In this document: piece after piece, positions 40,480-51,227 of the stretch
Numbering within the stretch: the first letter of the stretch is position 1
Layout: the number at the start of each line of letters is the position of its first letter
From: Mesoplasma sp. JKS002658
GTDB taxonomy: Bacteria > Bacillota_I > Bacilli_A > Mycoplasmatales > Mycoplasmataceae
DNA: 64,000 bases
Reading direction: 5' to 3'
NCBI RefSeq assembly: GCF_023566355.1
Contig: NZ_JAKNSW010000002.1
Span: forward strand, 151,559-215,558
The notes under the pieces: model-generated
Databases searched by the model: none
What the model was told of the DNA's origin: nothing
The model's input: only the letters and a program-made list of their open reading frames with translations
Position numbers and translations under genes: made by a program

Positions 40480-41031
40480 ATGAGTATCGAAGAGACAACA
40501 GTGCAAACTAAGCACGCAATGGAAGACACAATTCAAGGGTTTAAACAACACTTGAATCAAATTCGGACAGGAAGAGCAAATGCTAATATGTTAAGTAGCG
40601 TGATGGTTGAAGCTTATGGTGTTTTAACTCCAATTAACCAAACTGCTTCAGTTGGTGCCCCAGAACCACAATTATTAGTAGTTAAACCTTATGACAAATC
40701 CCAAGTTGACAACATTATTCAAGGAATTAATCGTGCCGATTTAGGATTTAATCCAATTTTGGATGGAGAAATTATTCGGATTAATATTCCGAGTTTAACT
40801 GAAGACATTCGTAAAGATATTGTGAAAAAGATGTACAAGGAGTTAGAAAACTTTAAAGTAAGAATTCGCAATAATCGTCGTAGTGCACTTGACCAAGTGA
40901 AAAAGAATAGTGAAATTTCTGAAGATGTTCTCAAAGGATTTGAAAAAGATGTTCAAACTTGAACTGATGAAGCAATCAAACAACTTGATCAATTAGCAAA
41001 ACAAAAAGAAAAAGAATTAATGACAATTTAA
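40480..41031 (+). CDS. frr: Ribosome recycling factor
   Basis: A 183-residue factor that, with EF-G, splits the post-termination ribosome. Blocks: LNQIRTGRANANML, VMVEAYGVLTPINQTASV, LVVKPYDKSQ, IPSLTEDIRKDIVKKM. Standard length of 185. A TGA at 40960-40962 encodes a Trp near the C terminus. GGAAT lies upstream of the ATG, with translation probably coupled to pyrH. Confidence 0.96.
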
Positions 41032-41270
41032 CCTTCAAAAGAAGGTCTTAAGCAGAATTCATATAGGATTCTAAACTGGTAACTACTTCAAGTGTTTATC
41101 AAAATGGTGGTAATTAAACCAAGAGTTTAACCACCCCTGCTTCTTGCTGATGGTTGGTATAAAAAATTAGTAAGCATCAAAGAAAAAATAAGCAAGAAGA
41201 CATTGTCGAAAAGAACAATGTTCTTTTTGTTTTCTGGTTTAAAATTAAAAGAAAAGAGAGTGAAAAAGCA
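41032..41270 (+). promoter_or_regulatory. argS leader with competing hairpins
   Basis: A 239-bp gap with regulatory signs. GGTGGT...TAAAC (41106-41119) pairs with GTTTAACCACC (41125-41135). Near the end, AAAAGAAC (41209-41216) pairs with GTTCTTTT (41220-41227) as a terminator followed by TGTTTTC, while CATTGT (41201-41206) can pair with ACAATG (41215-41220) as a competing hairpin. The terminator is about 35 bases before argS. The T-box consensus was not found. Confidence 0.5.
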
Positions 41271-42950
41271 ATGACTACCAAAACAATTTATCAAAACTTT
41301 AAAGAGATGCTGATCAAAACTGCAACTAAACTTGGGATTGATGAACCCCGCCCTCAAATCGAATTAAATAAAACTGGCATTGATGCTCATTTTTCAACTA
41401 CGGTTGCTTTAACAAACGCCAAGAAAAAACGTGTTGCTCCTCAAGTTTTAGCATCAGAATTTCGTGATCAACTTTTAGCTGATTATCAAGAAGTCTTTGC
41501 TGATATTAGTATTGCTGGACCAGGATTTATTAATGTTACTTTTAATCCGAGTTATCTTTCAAAAGTTACTGGTCAAATCAATACTGCAAAACTTGATTAT
41601 GGAAGAGTAGAAAAGAATCACCAAATTGTTAGTCTTGAAGAAGTTTCAGTTAATCCGACTGGTTATTTGCACGTTGGTCATGCTAGAAATGCAGTGATTG
41701 GAGATTCTTTAAAACGTTTATTTGAATTTACTGGTTATGATGTTTTGACTGAATACTATGTCAATGATGCGGGAAACCAAATTAACATTTTAGCAGTAAC
41801 GGTTTTTGTTTATTATTTAAATCAGCTAGGGATTAAAACTTCTTTACCTGAAGAAGCTTATAAAGGTGAAGGTTATGAATTAGTAGCTCATCGATTAGTC
41901 GAAGAGTATGGTGATAAGTTTAAAGATGTCACTTTTACTAGTAACCAAATTGATGATGAAAAAGTAAATGAAATCTTCCGCAAAAAAGCGACTGCTTATT
42001 TTTTAGAAATTATCAAAAGTCAATTAAAAAGTATTGGTGTAGAAATTGGTTATTACAATAGTGAGCAAAAAATGTATGACGACCACGAAATTGAAAAAGT
42101 CTTGGCACTTTATGAACAAAAAAAAGCGACTTATTATCAAGAAGGAGCCCTGTTCTTAAAAACAACTCAGTATGGGGATGACAAAGACCGAGTATTGGTT
42201 AAAAGTGATGGTAAGACTTATACTTATCTCACTCCAGATTTAGCTTCTCACAACGTTCGAATTAACCGTACCAAAGCAAATAAACTAATTAATGTCTGAG
42301 GTGGTGATCACCACGGGTATATTGCGCGGATGAAAGCAGGGTTAACATGATTGGGTAACGATCCTGATATTTTAGAAATTCAGATGATTCAAATGGTTCG
42401 AGTTATTAAAAATGGTACTGAATTTAAAATGTCAAAACGAAAAGGAACCGCAATTTGAATGATTGATTTAGTCGAAATGATTGGTAAAGATGCCCTTCGT
42501 TATATGCTTGCTGCTAAAGATGCTAATTCGCATATGGATTTGGATATCGACTTGGTTCAACAAAAGAACGCTTCTAATCCGGTTTATTATGCTCAATACG
42601 CCACTGCTAGATTACACTCTATTCTTCAACAAGCTAATGATCGTGATTTAGCACCAGACTTTAATCAAACTGCTTTATTAAAAGAAGAAAAAGAAACTAC
42701 CCTGTTAATTACTTTAGATAATTTTCAAGAAGTGGTTAAACAAGCGACAAAACAACGTTCTCCCCACTTAATTACTGACTACATCCAGGTAGTTGCTCGC
42801 CAGTTTCATTCTTATTATGCTGAATTTAAAATCATTGATATCAGTCAGTTGGAACTAACTAAGGTTCGCTTGGGTTTAATTGTGAGTGTCTTACAAGTTT
42901 TAACTAACGCTTTTGCTTTAATTGGTCTTGATGTAATTGAAGAAATGTAA
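41271..42950 (+). CDS. argS: Arginyl-tRNA synthetase
   Basis: A 559-residue class I synthetase, normal length. An N-terminal Add-1 domain is followed by the HIGH-type motif in [19 protein letters not shown] (near residue 134), the [14 protein letters not shown] block and the KMSK-like loop [11 protein letters not shown], then the helical anticodon-binding domain ([15 protein letters not shown]). Three TGA codons between 42297 and 42460 are Trp. GAAAAGAGAG precedes the ATG. The upstream leader with terminator suggests attenuation. Confidence 0.96.
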
Positions 42951-43019
42951 TTTCTTAATGATTAGGGTAAAATAAAATTATTAGTTGTTAATTGAGACTT
43001 TAACTCAAGGAGGTTAAGT

Positions 43020-44555
43020 GTGGCGCAAAACTGAGATTTGTATTTACTTGACCCCTTGTTGGTACTTTTTGGTTTTCTTAGCATTATTTTTGTTATTTAT
43101 AAAGAGCGCTTAAGTTTGAAGTGAATTGCTTTTGGAGTTGAAACGATTCTTTTTTGGGTTGCTTGTGGGATTATTATCCAATGAAACACCGCCCAGTTGG
43201 GGTGAAAAGTTTTTTCTACACCAGTACAGATAACCTTACTCTTTTTTGGAACAAACTCTCTCTTTTTAGTGTTTCTTAAACCCTTAGCAACTTTTTTAAC
43301 CGGAAAGATTCATCATCGTCGGGTGTGAATGTACTTTGCAGGAATAATGCTCTTTTTAGCAACAATTTTTACCTTTGTTAATAAAAATGGTTCTTCGATT
43401 GCTCTGTTTGTAGTCATTGCCTTATTTTTAGCTCTTGCACTTTCAGCAAATTCGTTATTTTTCTTGTTTGAAAATGAACAGTTTTATTATCGAGCTGCTC
43501 CCACTTTGAGTGTGACTGTGATTTCGGTTTTTATTTTATTTGGTACTTTTTTTGGTAGTTATTTAGCAGGATTAGAAATTAATTTAACCCAGCAAAAATC
43601 TGGTTATAACCATGTTGTTCTTTATAGTTTAACAAGTTTTTTCCTAGTTTTAAGTGCGTTATTTTCGCTTGTCAATTTTAAAGAAGATGTCCATTATGTC
43701 AGTGATTTAGATGATCGGCTTCTTGCTGAATTACCTCAGTTTAACTGGAAAATTCTTGTTTGGTTAATCGGGGTTGTCTTTGCTTTTAGTTTAATTTTTG
43801 CTACCACCCAGTCAGATTTAATCACAACATACCTTACTACCAGGTTGTTGAACCGGACTAATTTCAACCTGATGAGGATAAGTGCTTTTTTACGTACTTA
43901 TCAAGTTTTCTTTGTTGCCCCTCAGTTTTTGTTTGGATATTTAATTTACAAGTTCTTCATTGAAAAGTTTGGCTTTCGAAGTTTAATTGTCAATAGTATT
44001 GGAATTTGCTTTGCGGCTTTGATTGTCAGTCTTTTTGCTGATGAACCGATTGTTTATTTAATCTTTAACTTCTTTTTAGGGATGGGTAGTGCACAAATTT
44101 TCTACGCTTGTTTTGCTATGGCAATTTTATGGAATTACCGAACCCAAGGAATTCCTGCTACTGGTTTAGTGAGTGCTGCTCAAACTTTTGCTCAATTTAT
44201 TATCAATACAGTTATTAAAGCATTAAAATTAGGAGGGGTAGGAATCTTTAACGTTTATCAATCGATTTGAAAAGATTCCACTCTTGATGTAGATAAAATT
44301 AACCAATATAACAACGAGGGCGGAAGGGTTGTAGTGATTCTGTTGTCTGTAATGTGTGGACTTTTGATTGCAATGACGTTAGTTTCTTTTTTTAGTATGA
44401 AACTTTACTTTGCTGATACTTTAAACATTAACGAAGCCAGAGCAAATGCTAAACGTTTATTAAAAACAGATTTACAAGCCAGAATCAACCACCGCTCTTC
44501 AGTTGAAGAATTAAATAGTTATGGAGCGAAGCGTTATGAATTTAGAAACCATTAA
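43020..44555 (+). CDS. Large multi-pass membrane transporter, MFS-like
   Basis: A 511-residue membrane protein with about twelve hydrophobic helices in two halves, ending in a cytoplasmic tail after residue 465 rich in Arg and Lys. Patterns such as LVWLIGVVFAFSLIFATTQ, FGYLIYKFFIEKFGFRS and FNFFLGMGSAQIFYACFAM fit the mollicute MFS transporter group. The start GTG 43020 is six bases after AAGGAGG; the GTG two bases earlier is out of frame. Many TGA codons are Trp. Substrate unknown. Its last 20 bases overlap the next gene. Confidence 0.72.
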
Positions 44556-45219
44556 TCAAGAGCAATTAACTGATTTAATGACTAATAATAAAACCTTTAA
44601 GTTGATTGATGCTGATGTACAAGCTAGATTGCAACAAATGATTGTTGATCAACCACAACCACTTGATCTGACTAGTGTAGATGATCAAAGGGTCGGGATT
44701 GAATTTTTAAAGTATCTTTTTAAAAAGAATAACTTTGATCCAACTGATTATTATGAAGATTTGTTAATGTTTTTAAAAATTTGTGCAGGAGTTAATCATC
44801 GTCACAATATTACCCAGTCTGATTTGGTTTTCCTAAGTCAAATTAGTTTACCTATTGCTAACTGGAAGACGGTTTTAATTGATACACTAAAATCGACGAT
44901 GTTCAAGGAGTTGTATCAACAAATGGATCTTAATGGGGATTATAAAGACCAGTTAGTTTTTAAAATAACTGATAACAACCAGATAAGTGAGAAAGATTAT
45001 CAACAAGCTCAAAAAAATATCACTTGAGGACAAAATGAGATTTTATCATTAACTGCAAGTTTGACCACTTTTCAAACCAATCCCCAAATGGTGAATGAAA
45101 TTAACCAAACGGTTGTGAATGATTATTATCAAACATCAGTTGATCTAATTTTGCGTCGATTAAAATTTCAAACTTTAGGGTTTCAAGTTTTTTTAAAAAG
45201 CGCCTCAATAACAAAATAA
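44536..45219 (+). CDS. Unknown soluble protein
   Basis: A 227-residue protein with no membrane segment or known motif. It starts NLETINQEQLTDLM, followed by mixed helical sequence with many Asp, Gln and Asn, for example QRVGIEFLKYLFKKNNFDP. ATG 44536 lies nine bases after GGAG; an in-frame ATG at 44521 lacks a site. It overlaps the end of the transporter gene by 20 bases, suggesting coupled translation. One TGA is Trp. Confidence 0.65.
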
Positions 45220-45311
45220 TTCTTTTATTTCTTCATTGTGTTATAATACAACTATATATTAGTGTGTATAATTTCTATGTACACAAAATTTTATAGATAG
45301 GAGATTATCTT

Positions 45312-45797
45312 GTGCAAAATACAAATATTAAACTACGAAGATTTTTAGCTTCTTTAGTTAACTGAGCGATTGTTATTCCGTTTGTTAACCTTGTCTTTTG
45401 AATTTTAAACAAAGAACCATTAGGACAAAAGCTTTTCAAAACTGAAGGGTTTCAAGGAAAGCCAAAAGGTGAACGTGCTGTTTTTGGACTTTTAACTTTG
45501 GTTTGTTTCATGACTTTAATTGGTTTATTAGCAAATATTTACTTCTGATTAAAAGAAGAAGATTCAATTCCAGTAATGTTAACTAAAATGATCTACAAGG
45601 ATTCAACTAACACCACAACTCCTGGAGCAACTGGACCTAGTTCACAACCCACTCAAAGTGGATCTACCTCAACAACCAGTAGTGCTGGTACTTCAAGTTC
45701 AACAACTGCTTCAAAGACAACTTCAACTGCTAAACCCGCAAGTACTAGTCGACAAACTACTAGTTCTTCAGCAACAACCAGTAGTCCTAAAAACTAG
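45312..45797 (+). CDS. RDD-like membrane protein with Ser/Thr-rich tail
   Basis: A 161-residue protein. The N-terminal half has two membrane helices, ASLVNWAIVIPFVNLVFWIL and RAVFGLLTLVCFMTLIGLLA. The first part (LRRFLASLVNWAIVIP ... LGQKLFKTEGF) resembles an RDD domain, whose central Asp is Asn here. The last 60 residues are almost only Thr, Ser, Gly, Pro and Ala (for example TSTTSSAGTSSSTTASKTT), a low-complexity extension. The start GTG follows AGGAG by eight bases. TGA codons are Trp. Function unknown. Confidence 0.68.
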
Positions 45798-45812
45798 TTT
45801 GATAAACATCGA

Positions 45813-45848
45813 AGAAAAAAATACTTGTGAAAACGAGTATTTTTTGTT
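45813..45848 (+). terminator. Terminator before guaA
   Basis: AAATACTTG pairs with CGAGTATTT (one G-U), then six T. Confidence 0.8.
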
Positions 45849-45862
45849 TTCTAAGAGTTATC

Positions 45863-45891
45863 TTGACTTTAGTTTTTGAAAAAACTATAAT
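45863..45891 (+). promoter_or_regulatory. Promoter of guaA-guaB
   Basis: TTGACT (45863-45868), a 17-base spacer and TATAAT (45886-45891), the best promoter in the window apart from that at 63207. Transcription should start near 45898. Confidence 0.85.
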
Positions 45892-45923
45892 TAGTACAAT
45901 TAAAAAAGATGACAAAACCTAGT

Positions 45924-45966
45924 GTATAAAGTATCAGATGAGAGGGATGCTTTATACCTTTTTTAA
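45924..45966 (+). promoter_or_regulatory. Attenuator-like terminator in the guaA leader
   Basis: Between the promoter and guaA, GTATAAAGTATC (45924-45935) pairs with GATGCTTTATAC (45946-45957), followed by CTTTTTT. An intact terminator in an 85-nt leader implies conditional readthrough. The purine riboswitch consensus was not found. Confidence 0.65.
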
Positions 45967-45981
45967 AATAACGGGAGAAAA

Positions 45982-47523
45982 ATGAAACAAACACAAATCA
46001 TCATTTTAGATTATGGGAGTCAGTATACCCAATTACTGGCACGAAGAATCCGGGATTTGCATGTTTATGCAGAAGTTGTCAACCATAGGTTAACTTGATT
46101 AGAAATGCACCAACAATATCCTGATCTAAAGGGAATTGTGCTTTCTGGAGGACCAGCGTCGATTTATGATGCCGATGCTTATTTGGTTGATCCTGCCATT
46201 TTTGATAGTGGTTTACCAATCTTTGGGGTTTGTTATGGTCTCCAATTAATTACCCATCTTTATCACGGGAGTGTAGAACGTGCTTCAAAACAAGAATTTG
46301 GTCAGGCAAAGTTAAAAATTCTGCACCCAACTAAACTTTTTACTGATGTACCAGATAATCAGGATGTATGAATGAGTCATGCTGATCATATTACTAAAAT
46401 GCCTGATACTTTTGAGAAACTAGCAACTTCAGAACATTCGATTGCCGCAATTAAACATCACAGCAAGGAAATTTATGGAATTCAGTTTCATGCTGAAGTG
46501 ACTCACACCTTGTATGGGGAGCAAATTATTAAGAACTTCTTGTTTTTGATTTGTAACTCTACTCAAGATTGGTTTATGAGTGAGTTTATTAGTGCTAAAG
46601 TTGAAGAAATTAGAACATTGGTACGTGATCAAGAAGTTATTCTTGGTTTAAGCGGAGGAGTTGATTCTTCAGTTGCAGCAGCGCTAATCAGTAAAGCGAT
46701 TGGTGACCAGTTGACTTGTATTTTTGTAGATACAGGGTTATTGCGCTTAAATGAAAGTGAAAAAGTGATGCATGCTTATGAGCAAAACTTTATGATGAAA
46801 ATTATTAAAGTTGATGCTGCTGACCAGTTTTATCAAGCCTTGAAAGGGGTTGAAGAACCAGAAACCAAGCGAAAAATTATTGGTAAAGTGTTTACTGATA
46901 TTTTCAGTGATCAAGCAGCCAAACTTCAACACGCCCACTTTTTAGCTCAAGGAACAATTTATCCTGATGTAATTGAATCCTCAACGATTAGTGGGACTTC
47001 AAAAGTAATTAAATCTCATCACAACGTGGGAGGTTTACCTGATGATTTAAATTTTAAACTTCTTGAACCGTTACGTACTTTATTTAAAGATGAGGTTCGT
47101 AAAGTTGGGGTTGAACTCGGGCTACCTGAATCAATGATTTATCGTCATCCTTTCCCTGGACCAGGATTAGGGATTCGAGTAATTGGTGAAGTTACCAAAG
47201 AGAAGTGTGATATTTTAAGATTAGTTGATGATATCTTTTTATCAATGATGGTTGAGCACGATTTATATCACCAAGCTTCGCAATCTTTTGCCACTTTGCT
47301 TCCAGTAAAAACTGTTGGAGTTATGGGAGATAACCGGACTTATGACTATGTTTGTGCTTTAAGAAGTGTCCAAAGTGTTGATTTTATGACCGCAACAATT
47401 AGTCATTTTGATTGAGAGTTTTTAGAAAAGGTTACTACAAGGATTATTAACGAAGTTGATGGGGTTAACCGGGTAGTTTATGATATTACCTCAAAACCCC
47501 CAGGAACAATTGAATGGGAGTAG
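45982..47523 (+). CDS. guaA: GMP synthase (glutamine-hydrolysing)
   Basis: A 513-residue enzyme that aminates XMP to GMP. The class I glutamine amidotransferase domain has the nucleophile in GVCYGLQL and the His/Glu pair in FHAEV; the synthetase domain has the PP-loop [13 protein letters not shown]; the dimerisation domain ends PPGTIEWE. Normal length. TGA codons are Trp. CGGGAGAAA precedes the ATG. It forms an operon with guaB, so IMP is turned to GMP by this pair. Confidence 0.97.
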
Positions 47524-47527
47524 AATA

Positions 47528-48661
47528 ATGAGTGCAATTGAAGAAAAAATTATAAGTGAAGGAATTACTTTTGATGATGTTTTATTAGTTCCTGCAAAAA
47601 GCGACATCCTCCCTGGTGATGTTTCTTTAAAGACAACTTTAACTAAAAACATTCAACTAAATATTCCTGTTCTTTCAGCAGCGATGGATACTGTAACTGA
47701 AAGTGAAATGGCTAAAGAAATGGCAATTCTGGGAGGAGCAGGAGTTATTCATAAAAATCTGACCCCTGACCAACAAGCTTTAGAAGTGAGCAAGGTTAAA
47801 AAAATTAAGGTTCGGAAAACTGATAGTCAAACTGCAGCAATTGATCAGGAGGGGAGCTTGGTTGTTGGAGCGGCGGTTTCCACTGGTGAGGACACTTTAA
47901 AACGAGTAGAGGCTTTGGTGAAGGCAAAAGTCAATTTTATTGTGGTTGACTCTGCGCATGGTCATTCTGATGGAATTTTAAAAACAGTTCGATCAATTCG
48001 TGAAATTTATCCTGATTTAGATATTATTGCAGGAAATATCGCTACCAAACAAGCAGCTCAAGACTTGGTTGAAGCAGGAGCTAATTGTGTTAAAGTTGGA
48101 ATTGGACCAGGAAGTATTTGTACTACTAGGGTAGTTTCAGGAGTTGGAGTACCCCAAATTTCAGCAATTATGGAAGTTTATGATTATTGTCAAACTCACA
48201 ACATTCCTTTTATTGCTGATGGTGGAATCAAGTATTCAGGTGATGTAGTCAAAGCTTTGGGAGCTGGAGCGAACGTCGTGATGCTTGGAAGCTTATTGGC
48301 AGGAACTAAAGAAGCGCCAGGAGAAAGCATCGAACTTGATGGAAAACTTTATAAGACTTATGTGGGAATGGGATCACTTGCAGCGATGAACCGTGGGTCA
48401 AGTGACCGTTATTTTCAAAAAGGAAATCAAAAACTTGTCCCTGAAGGAATTGAATCAATTGTGGAATATAAAGGTTTAGTAAGTGAAGTTATCTTTCAAA
48501 TTATGGGAGGATTACGTTCAGGGATGGGTTATACTGGATCACACAATATTGACCAATTGCGCACCCAAGCCCGTTTTGTGAAGATTACTAATGCAGGGTT
48601 GGTTGAGTCACATCCTCACGATGTAAGAATGTTTAAACAAGCACCAAACTATAGAAAGTAA
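47528..48661 (+). CDS. guaB: IMP dehydrogenase lacking the CBS pair
   Basis: A 377-residue IMP dehydrogenase, which oxidises IMP to XMP. The catalytic Cys198 is in [13 protein letters not shown], the flap is [15 protein letters not shown] and the N terminus is [16 protein letters not shown]. Most bacterial enzymes have about 488 residues with two CBS domains inserted after about residue 95. Here the barrel runs directly from [18 protein letters not shown] to [13 protein letters not shown], so the regulatory insert is missing. Borrelia has a similar short form. The ATG is five bases after the guaA stop. Confidence 0.95.
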   Translation: MSAIEEKIISEGITFDDVLLVPAKSDILPGDVSLKTTLTKNIQLNIPVLSAAMDTVTESEMAKEMAILGGAGVIHKNLTPDQQALEVSKVKKIKVRKTDSQTAAIDQEGSLVVGAAVSTGEDTLKRVEALVKAKVNFIVVDSAHGHSDGILKTVRSIREIYPDLDIIAGNIATKQAAQDLVEAGANCVKVGIGPGSICTTRVVSGVGVPQISAIMEVYDYCQTHNIPFIADGGIKYSGDVVKALGAGANVVMLGSLLAGTKEAPGESIELDGKLYKTYVGMGSLAAMNRGSSDRYFQKGNQKLVPEGIESIVEYKGLVSEVIFQIMGGLRSGMGYTGSHNIDQLRTQARFVKITNAGLVESHPHDVRMFKQAPNYRK

Positions 48662-48698
48662 ACAAAGAGCATAAAAAAGTCTGCTCTTTTTTCTTTGA
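48662..48698 (+). terminator. Terminator of guaA-guaB
   Basis: AAAGAGCA pairs with TGCTCTTT, then TTTTCTTT. Confidence 0.8.
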
Positions 48699-48865
48699 TT
48701 TAACTATAATTAAAGAAACTGGATGAATGGAAAAGAAGTTAGAAAATAATAATTTCAAAATAATACTATTAATTAATTTTTGTGATTAAAATTAAAGTAT
48801 CAATATTAAACCAACAAGAGTTAGAGAAATTAAGGTTTGGCCACCTTAAAAGGAGCATTAAGTTC

Positions 48866-49708
48866 GTGCAACGTTGAGAAGAAGTGCAGATTAGTAACTT
48901 TTCTGGACCTTTAGATTTATTATTAAATTTGGTCCGTGAAAAGAAACTAAACATTTTAGAGTTAAATTTAATTGAATTAACTCATCAGTATTTAGATTAT
49001 TTAAATCACCAGCAAGAATTAGACATCGAGATTGCTTCTGAATATTTATTGATGGCAGCGACTTTGATTGAAATGAAATCACGATTGTTAATTCCTCAAG
49101 AAACCTTGGTGTCTGATCAAAATGATTATTCTTATGAAGATTTTGTTGAGCAATTATCTCGTTATGAACAATTTCGGACAGTTAGTGATTTTTTCACTCG
49201 TGCTCAAGAAGACTATTTCACCACTCGTTCGCCTAAAAAAAGTCAACGAAAATACCAGTTTGACTTTGCTCAATCATCCCAAGAACTTGATGCTGATGAA
49301 TTTTTATCATTTAATTTAGAAACTCTAAGTAAGGTTTATGCTCGTGTTGCTCAAAAATATCAAAAAAATGTTCTAACGTTTAGTGATGAGGATATCAATA
49401 TTGATGAAGAAGAGTACCATTTGATTGAAACTAACCTCCTTTCTCCTCGTCAAGTTAGTGATTTGATTTTAGAAAAAATGCAAACCCGTCGCTTGGAAGA
49501 GTGGTCGATGTTTGATTTACTAAGTTTTGAAATGATAAATTTAACTAATTTAATTTCAGTTTTTCTCGCAACCTTGGATTTAGTAAAATATCAGATTGTG
49601 AGCGTTCGTCAAAATCAAGAACAAACTGATTTATACTTACGTTTTACCAAATATGCATTAGAAAATCCCGATCAATTGAACGGGCTGGAGGTTGAGAATT
49701 ATGAATAA
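48866..49708 (+). CDS. scpA: Segregation and condensation protein A
   Basis: A 280-residue kleisin that bridges the SMC heads in the condensin complex. The N-terminal part VQISNFSGPLDLLLNLVREK and AATLIEMKSRLLIP are typical; the C-terminal winged helix binds the SMC cap side. The start GTG 48866 lies 11 bases after AAAAGGAG and gives the family's usual N terminus; the frame is open as far as GTG 48782. One TGA is Trp. Its stop overlaps the start of scpB by eight bases. Confidence 0.93.
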
Positions 49709-50303
49709 TCAAGAACTACAAGCAATTATTGAAGGTTTGCTTTTTATTAGTGGTGATGACGGGATTGAATTGGGTCAAATTGCTCAAGTTTTAAGTGAGG
49801 AAAAACCCTCAGTAATCAAAAAAACGATTAAAGCATTAGAAGATAAATACAATCAAGACGAAGCGTCGATTTTCTCAATTCAAAAATTTAATCAGAATAA
49901 ATACCGTTTACAAACAAAATCGAAGTATAATAATTATCTAGCGAGATTAAAAACTATCGACCAACCTCATAGACTTACTCCTGCTGCAATTGAAGTGCTT
50001 TCAATTATTGCTTATGATGGGCCAATTTCTCGTCATGAAATTGACTTAGTGCGCAAAAGTGATTCTACTTATCAAGTTCAACGCTTAAAAGAAAAACACT
50101 TAATTAAAGTGGTTGCTAGGGACAGAATAAATCGTTCTGCATTTTATGAAGTTACTGATAATTTTTATAAAATCTTTAATTTGACCAACGGAAAAGCTGA
50201 TTTACCATCCCTTAATTTTGATGACTCATCTCTTGAAGATGAAACCTTAATTAGTAATGATTCGACTGGTCAAAATATTTTTAAAGGAGATCTTAATGAG
50301 TAG
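49701..50303 (+). CDS. scpB: Segregation and condensation protein B
   Basis: A 200-residue double winged-helix protein that dimerises and binds ScpA. NQELQAIIEGLLFISGDDG starts the first wing, and LTPAAIEVLSIIAYDGPISR is the family's hallmark block. An acidic tail of about 35 residues follows. ATG 49701 lies nine bases after GGAGG and overlaps scpA. Standard scpA-scpB-rluB arrangement. Confidence 0.95.
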   Translation: MNNQELQAIIEGLLFISGDDGIELGQIAQVLSEEKPSVIKKTIKALEDKYNQDEASIFSIQKFNQNKYRLQTKSKYNNYLARLKTIDQPHRLTPAAIEVLSIIAYDGPISRHEIDLVRKSDSTYQVQRLKEKHLIKVVARDRINRSAFYEVTDNFYKIFNLTNGKADLPSLNFDDSSLEDETLISNDSTGQNIFKGDLNE

Positions 50304-51060
50304 TCATCAGATTGAACGGGTTCAAAAAATTATTGCCAATCGTGGTTATGTTTCACGTCGGAAGGCTGAAAAATTAATTAGTGAACACCGGGTAAAAGTA
50401 AATGGAGAAGTGGTTCAAGATTTAGGAACTAAAGTTTCAGTTGATGCCCAAATTATGGTTGATAACCATCTGGTTGAACCTGCAGCCCAAAAGTATTACT
50501 TCATTTTTTATAAACCCCGAAATGTAGTTTCCACAATGTATGATCCCAAACACCGTAAAACGATTGCTGATTATTTTAAAGCAGTGCCAACCAGAGTTTA
50601 TCCTGTGGGAAGGTTAGATTATGATGTTTCTGGATTAATTTTGGTTACTAATGATGGTGAAATGGCCAACTTTGTAATGCACCCTAGATATGAATTTATT
50701 AAAACTTATCAAGCATTAGTTAATGGTAAAACTAGTAAACAAACAGTTAACCAACTTTTAAAGGGAGTGACTATTGATGATGATAATTACTTCACTAAAG
50801 CTTTAACAGCTCGCATTGTGAACTACAATCCTGATAAAAATGAATCAATTATTGAATTAAGCATTGCTGAAGGACGTAAGCATCATGTTAAAAAAATGCT
50901 TGCCGCTGCTGAAATTGATTTGAAAAAATTAATGCGAACTAAAATTGAGAATATTGAACTTGACCAATTAAAACCAGGTGAATACCGTTCTTTGACCCCA
51001 TACGAAGTGCGAAGTTTTTATGGAACTTATAAAGCTGTGCGTCGAAAAACTGATTCCTAA
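50296..51060 (+). CDS. rluB: 23S rRNA pseudouridine synthase, RluB family
   Basis: A 254-residue enzyme that converts a uridine of 23S rRNA helix 89/90 region to pseudouridine (RluB/RsuA family). An S4 RNA-binding domain comes first (ERVQKIIANRGYVSRRKAEK), followed by the catalytic domain with Asp in VGRLDYDVSGLIL (near residue 110) and the EGRKHHVKKML block. AAAGGAG precedes ATG 50296, which overlaps the end of scpB by eight bases. Whether it acts as RluB or a close relative cannot be told with certainty. Confidence 0.92.
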   Translation: MSSHQIERVQKIIANRGYVSRRKAEKLISEHRVKVNGEVVQDLGTKVSVDAQIMVDNHLVEPAAQKYYFIFYKPRNVVSTMYDPKHRKTIADYFKAVPTRVYPVGRLDYDVSGLILVTNDGEMANFVMHPRYEFIKTYQALVNGKTSKQTVNQLLKGVTIDDDNYFTKALTARIVNYNPDKNESIIELSIAEGRKHHVKKMLAAAEIDLKKLMRTKIENIELDQLKPGEYRSLTPYEVRSFYGTYKAVRRKTDS

Positions 51061-51080
51061 GCTTAAAAAAATCTCATTTT

Positions 51081-51117
51081 TAAAAAGGATCAAAAAGGTC
51101 CTTTTTTTGTGGTTTTT
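51081..51117 (+). terminator. Terminator of scpA-scpB-rluB
   Basis: AAAAAGGA pairs with TCCTTTTT around a nine-base loop, followed by T. Confidence 0.8.
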
Positions 51118-51227
51118 CCTTAATGAAACTTGTTAAAGAACAGGTCTTATCCAAACGGTTTTATTATGAAACAAAATTATATAAGATATAATAAATTTAT
51201 TAATCTAATTAAAAGGGGTTTTAGAGG

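Noticed and set aside
41032..41270. T-box in the argS leader
   Set aside because: The terminator and stems are there, but the T-box sequence (GGGTGG.ACCGCG) and a clear specifier loop are not.
45898..45981. Purine (guanine) riboswitch before guaA
   Set aside because: The leader is only about 85 nt and lacks the conserved three-way junction sequence of that class.
48782..48865. A 28-residue N-terminal extension of ScpA from GTG 48782
   Set aside because: The frame is open, but AAAAGGAG lies right before GTG 48866 and that start yields the usual ScpA N terminus.
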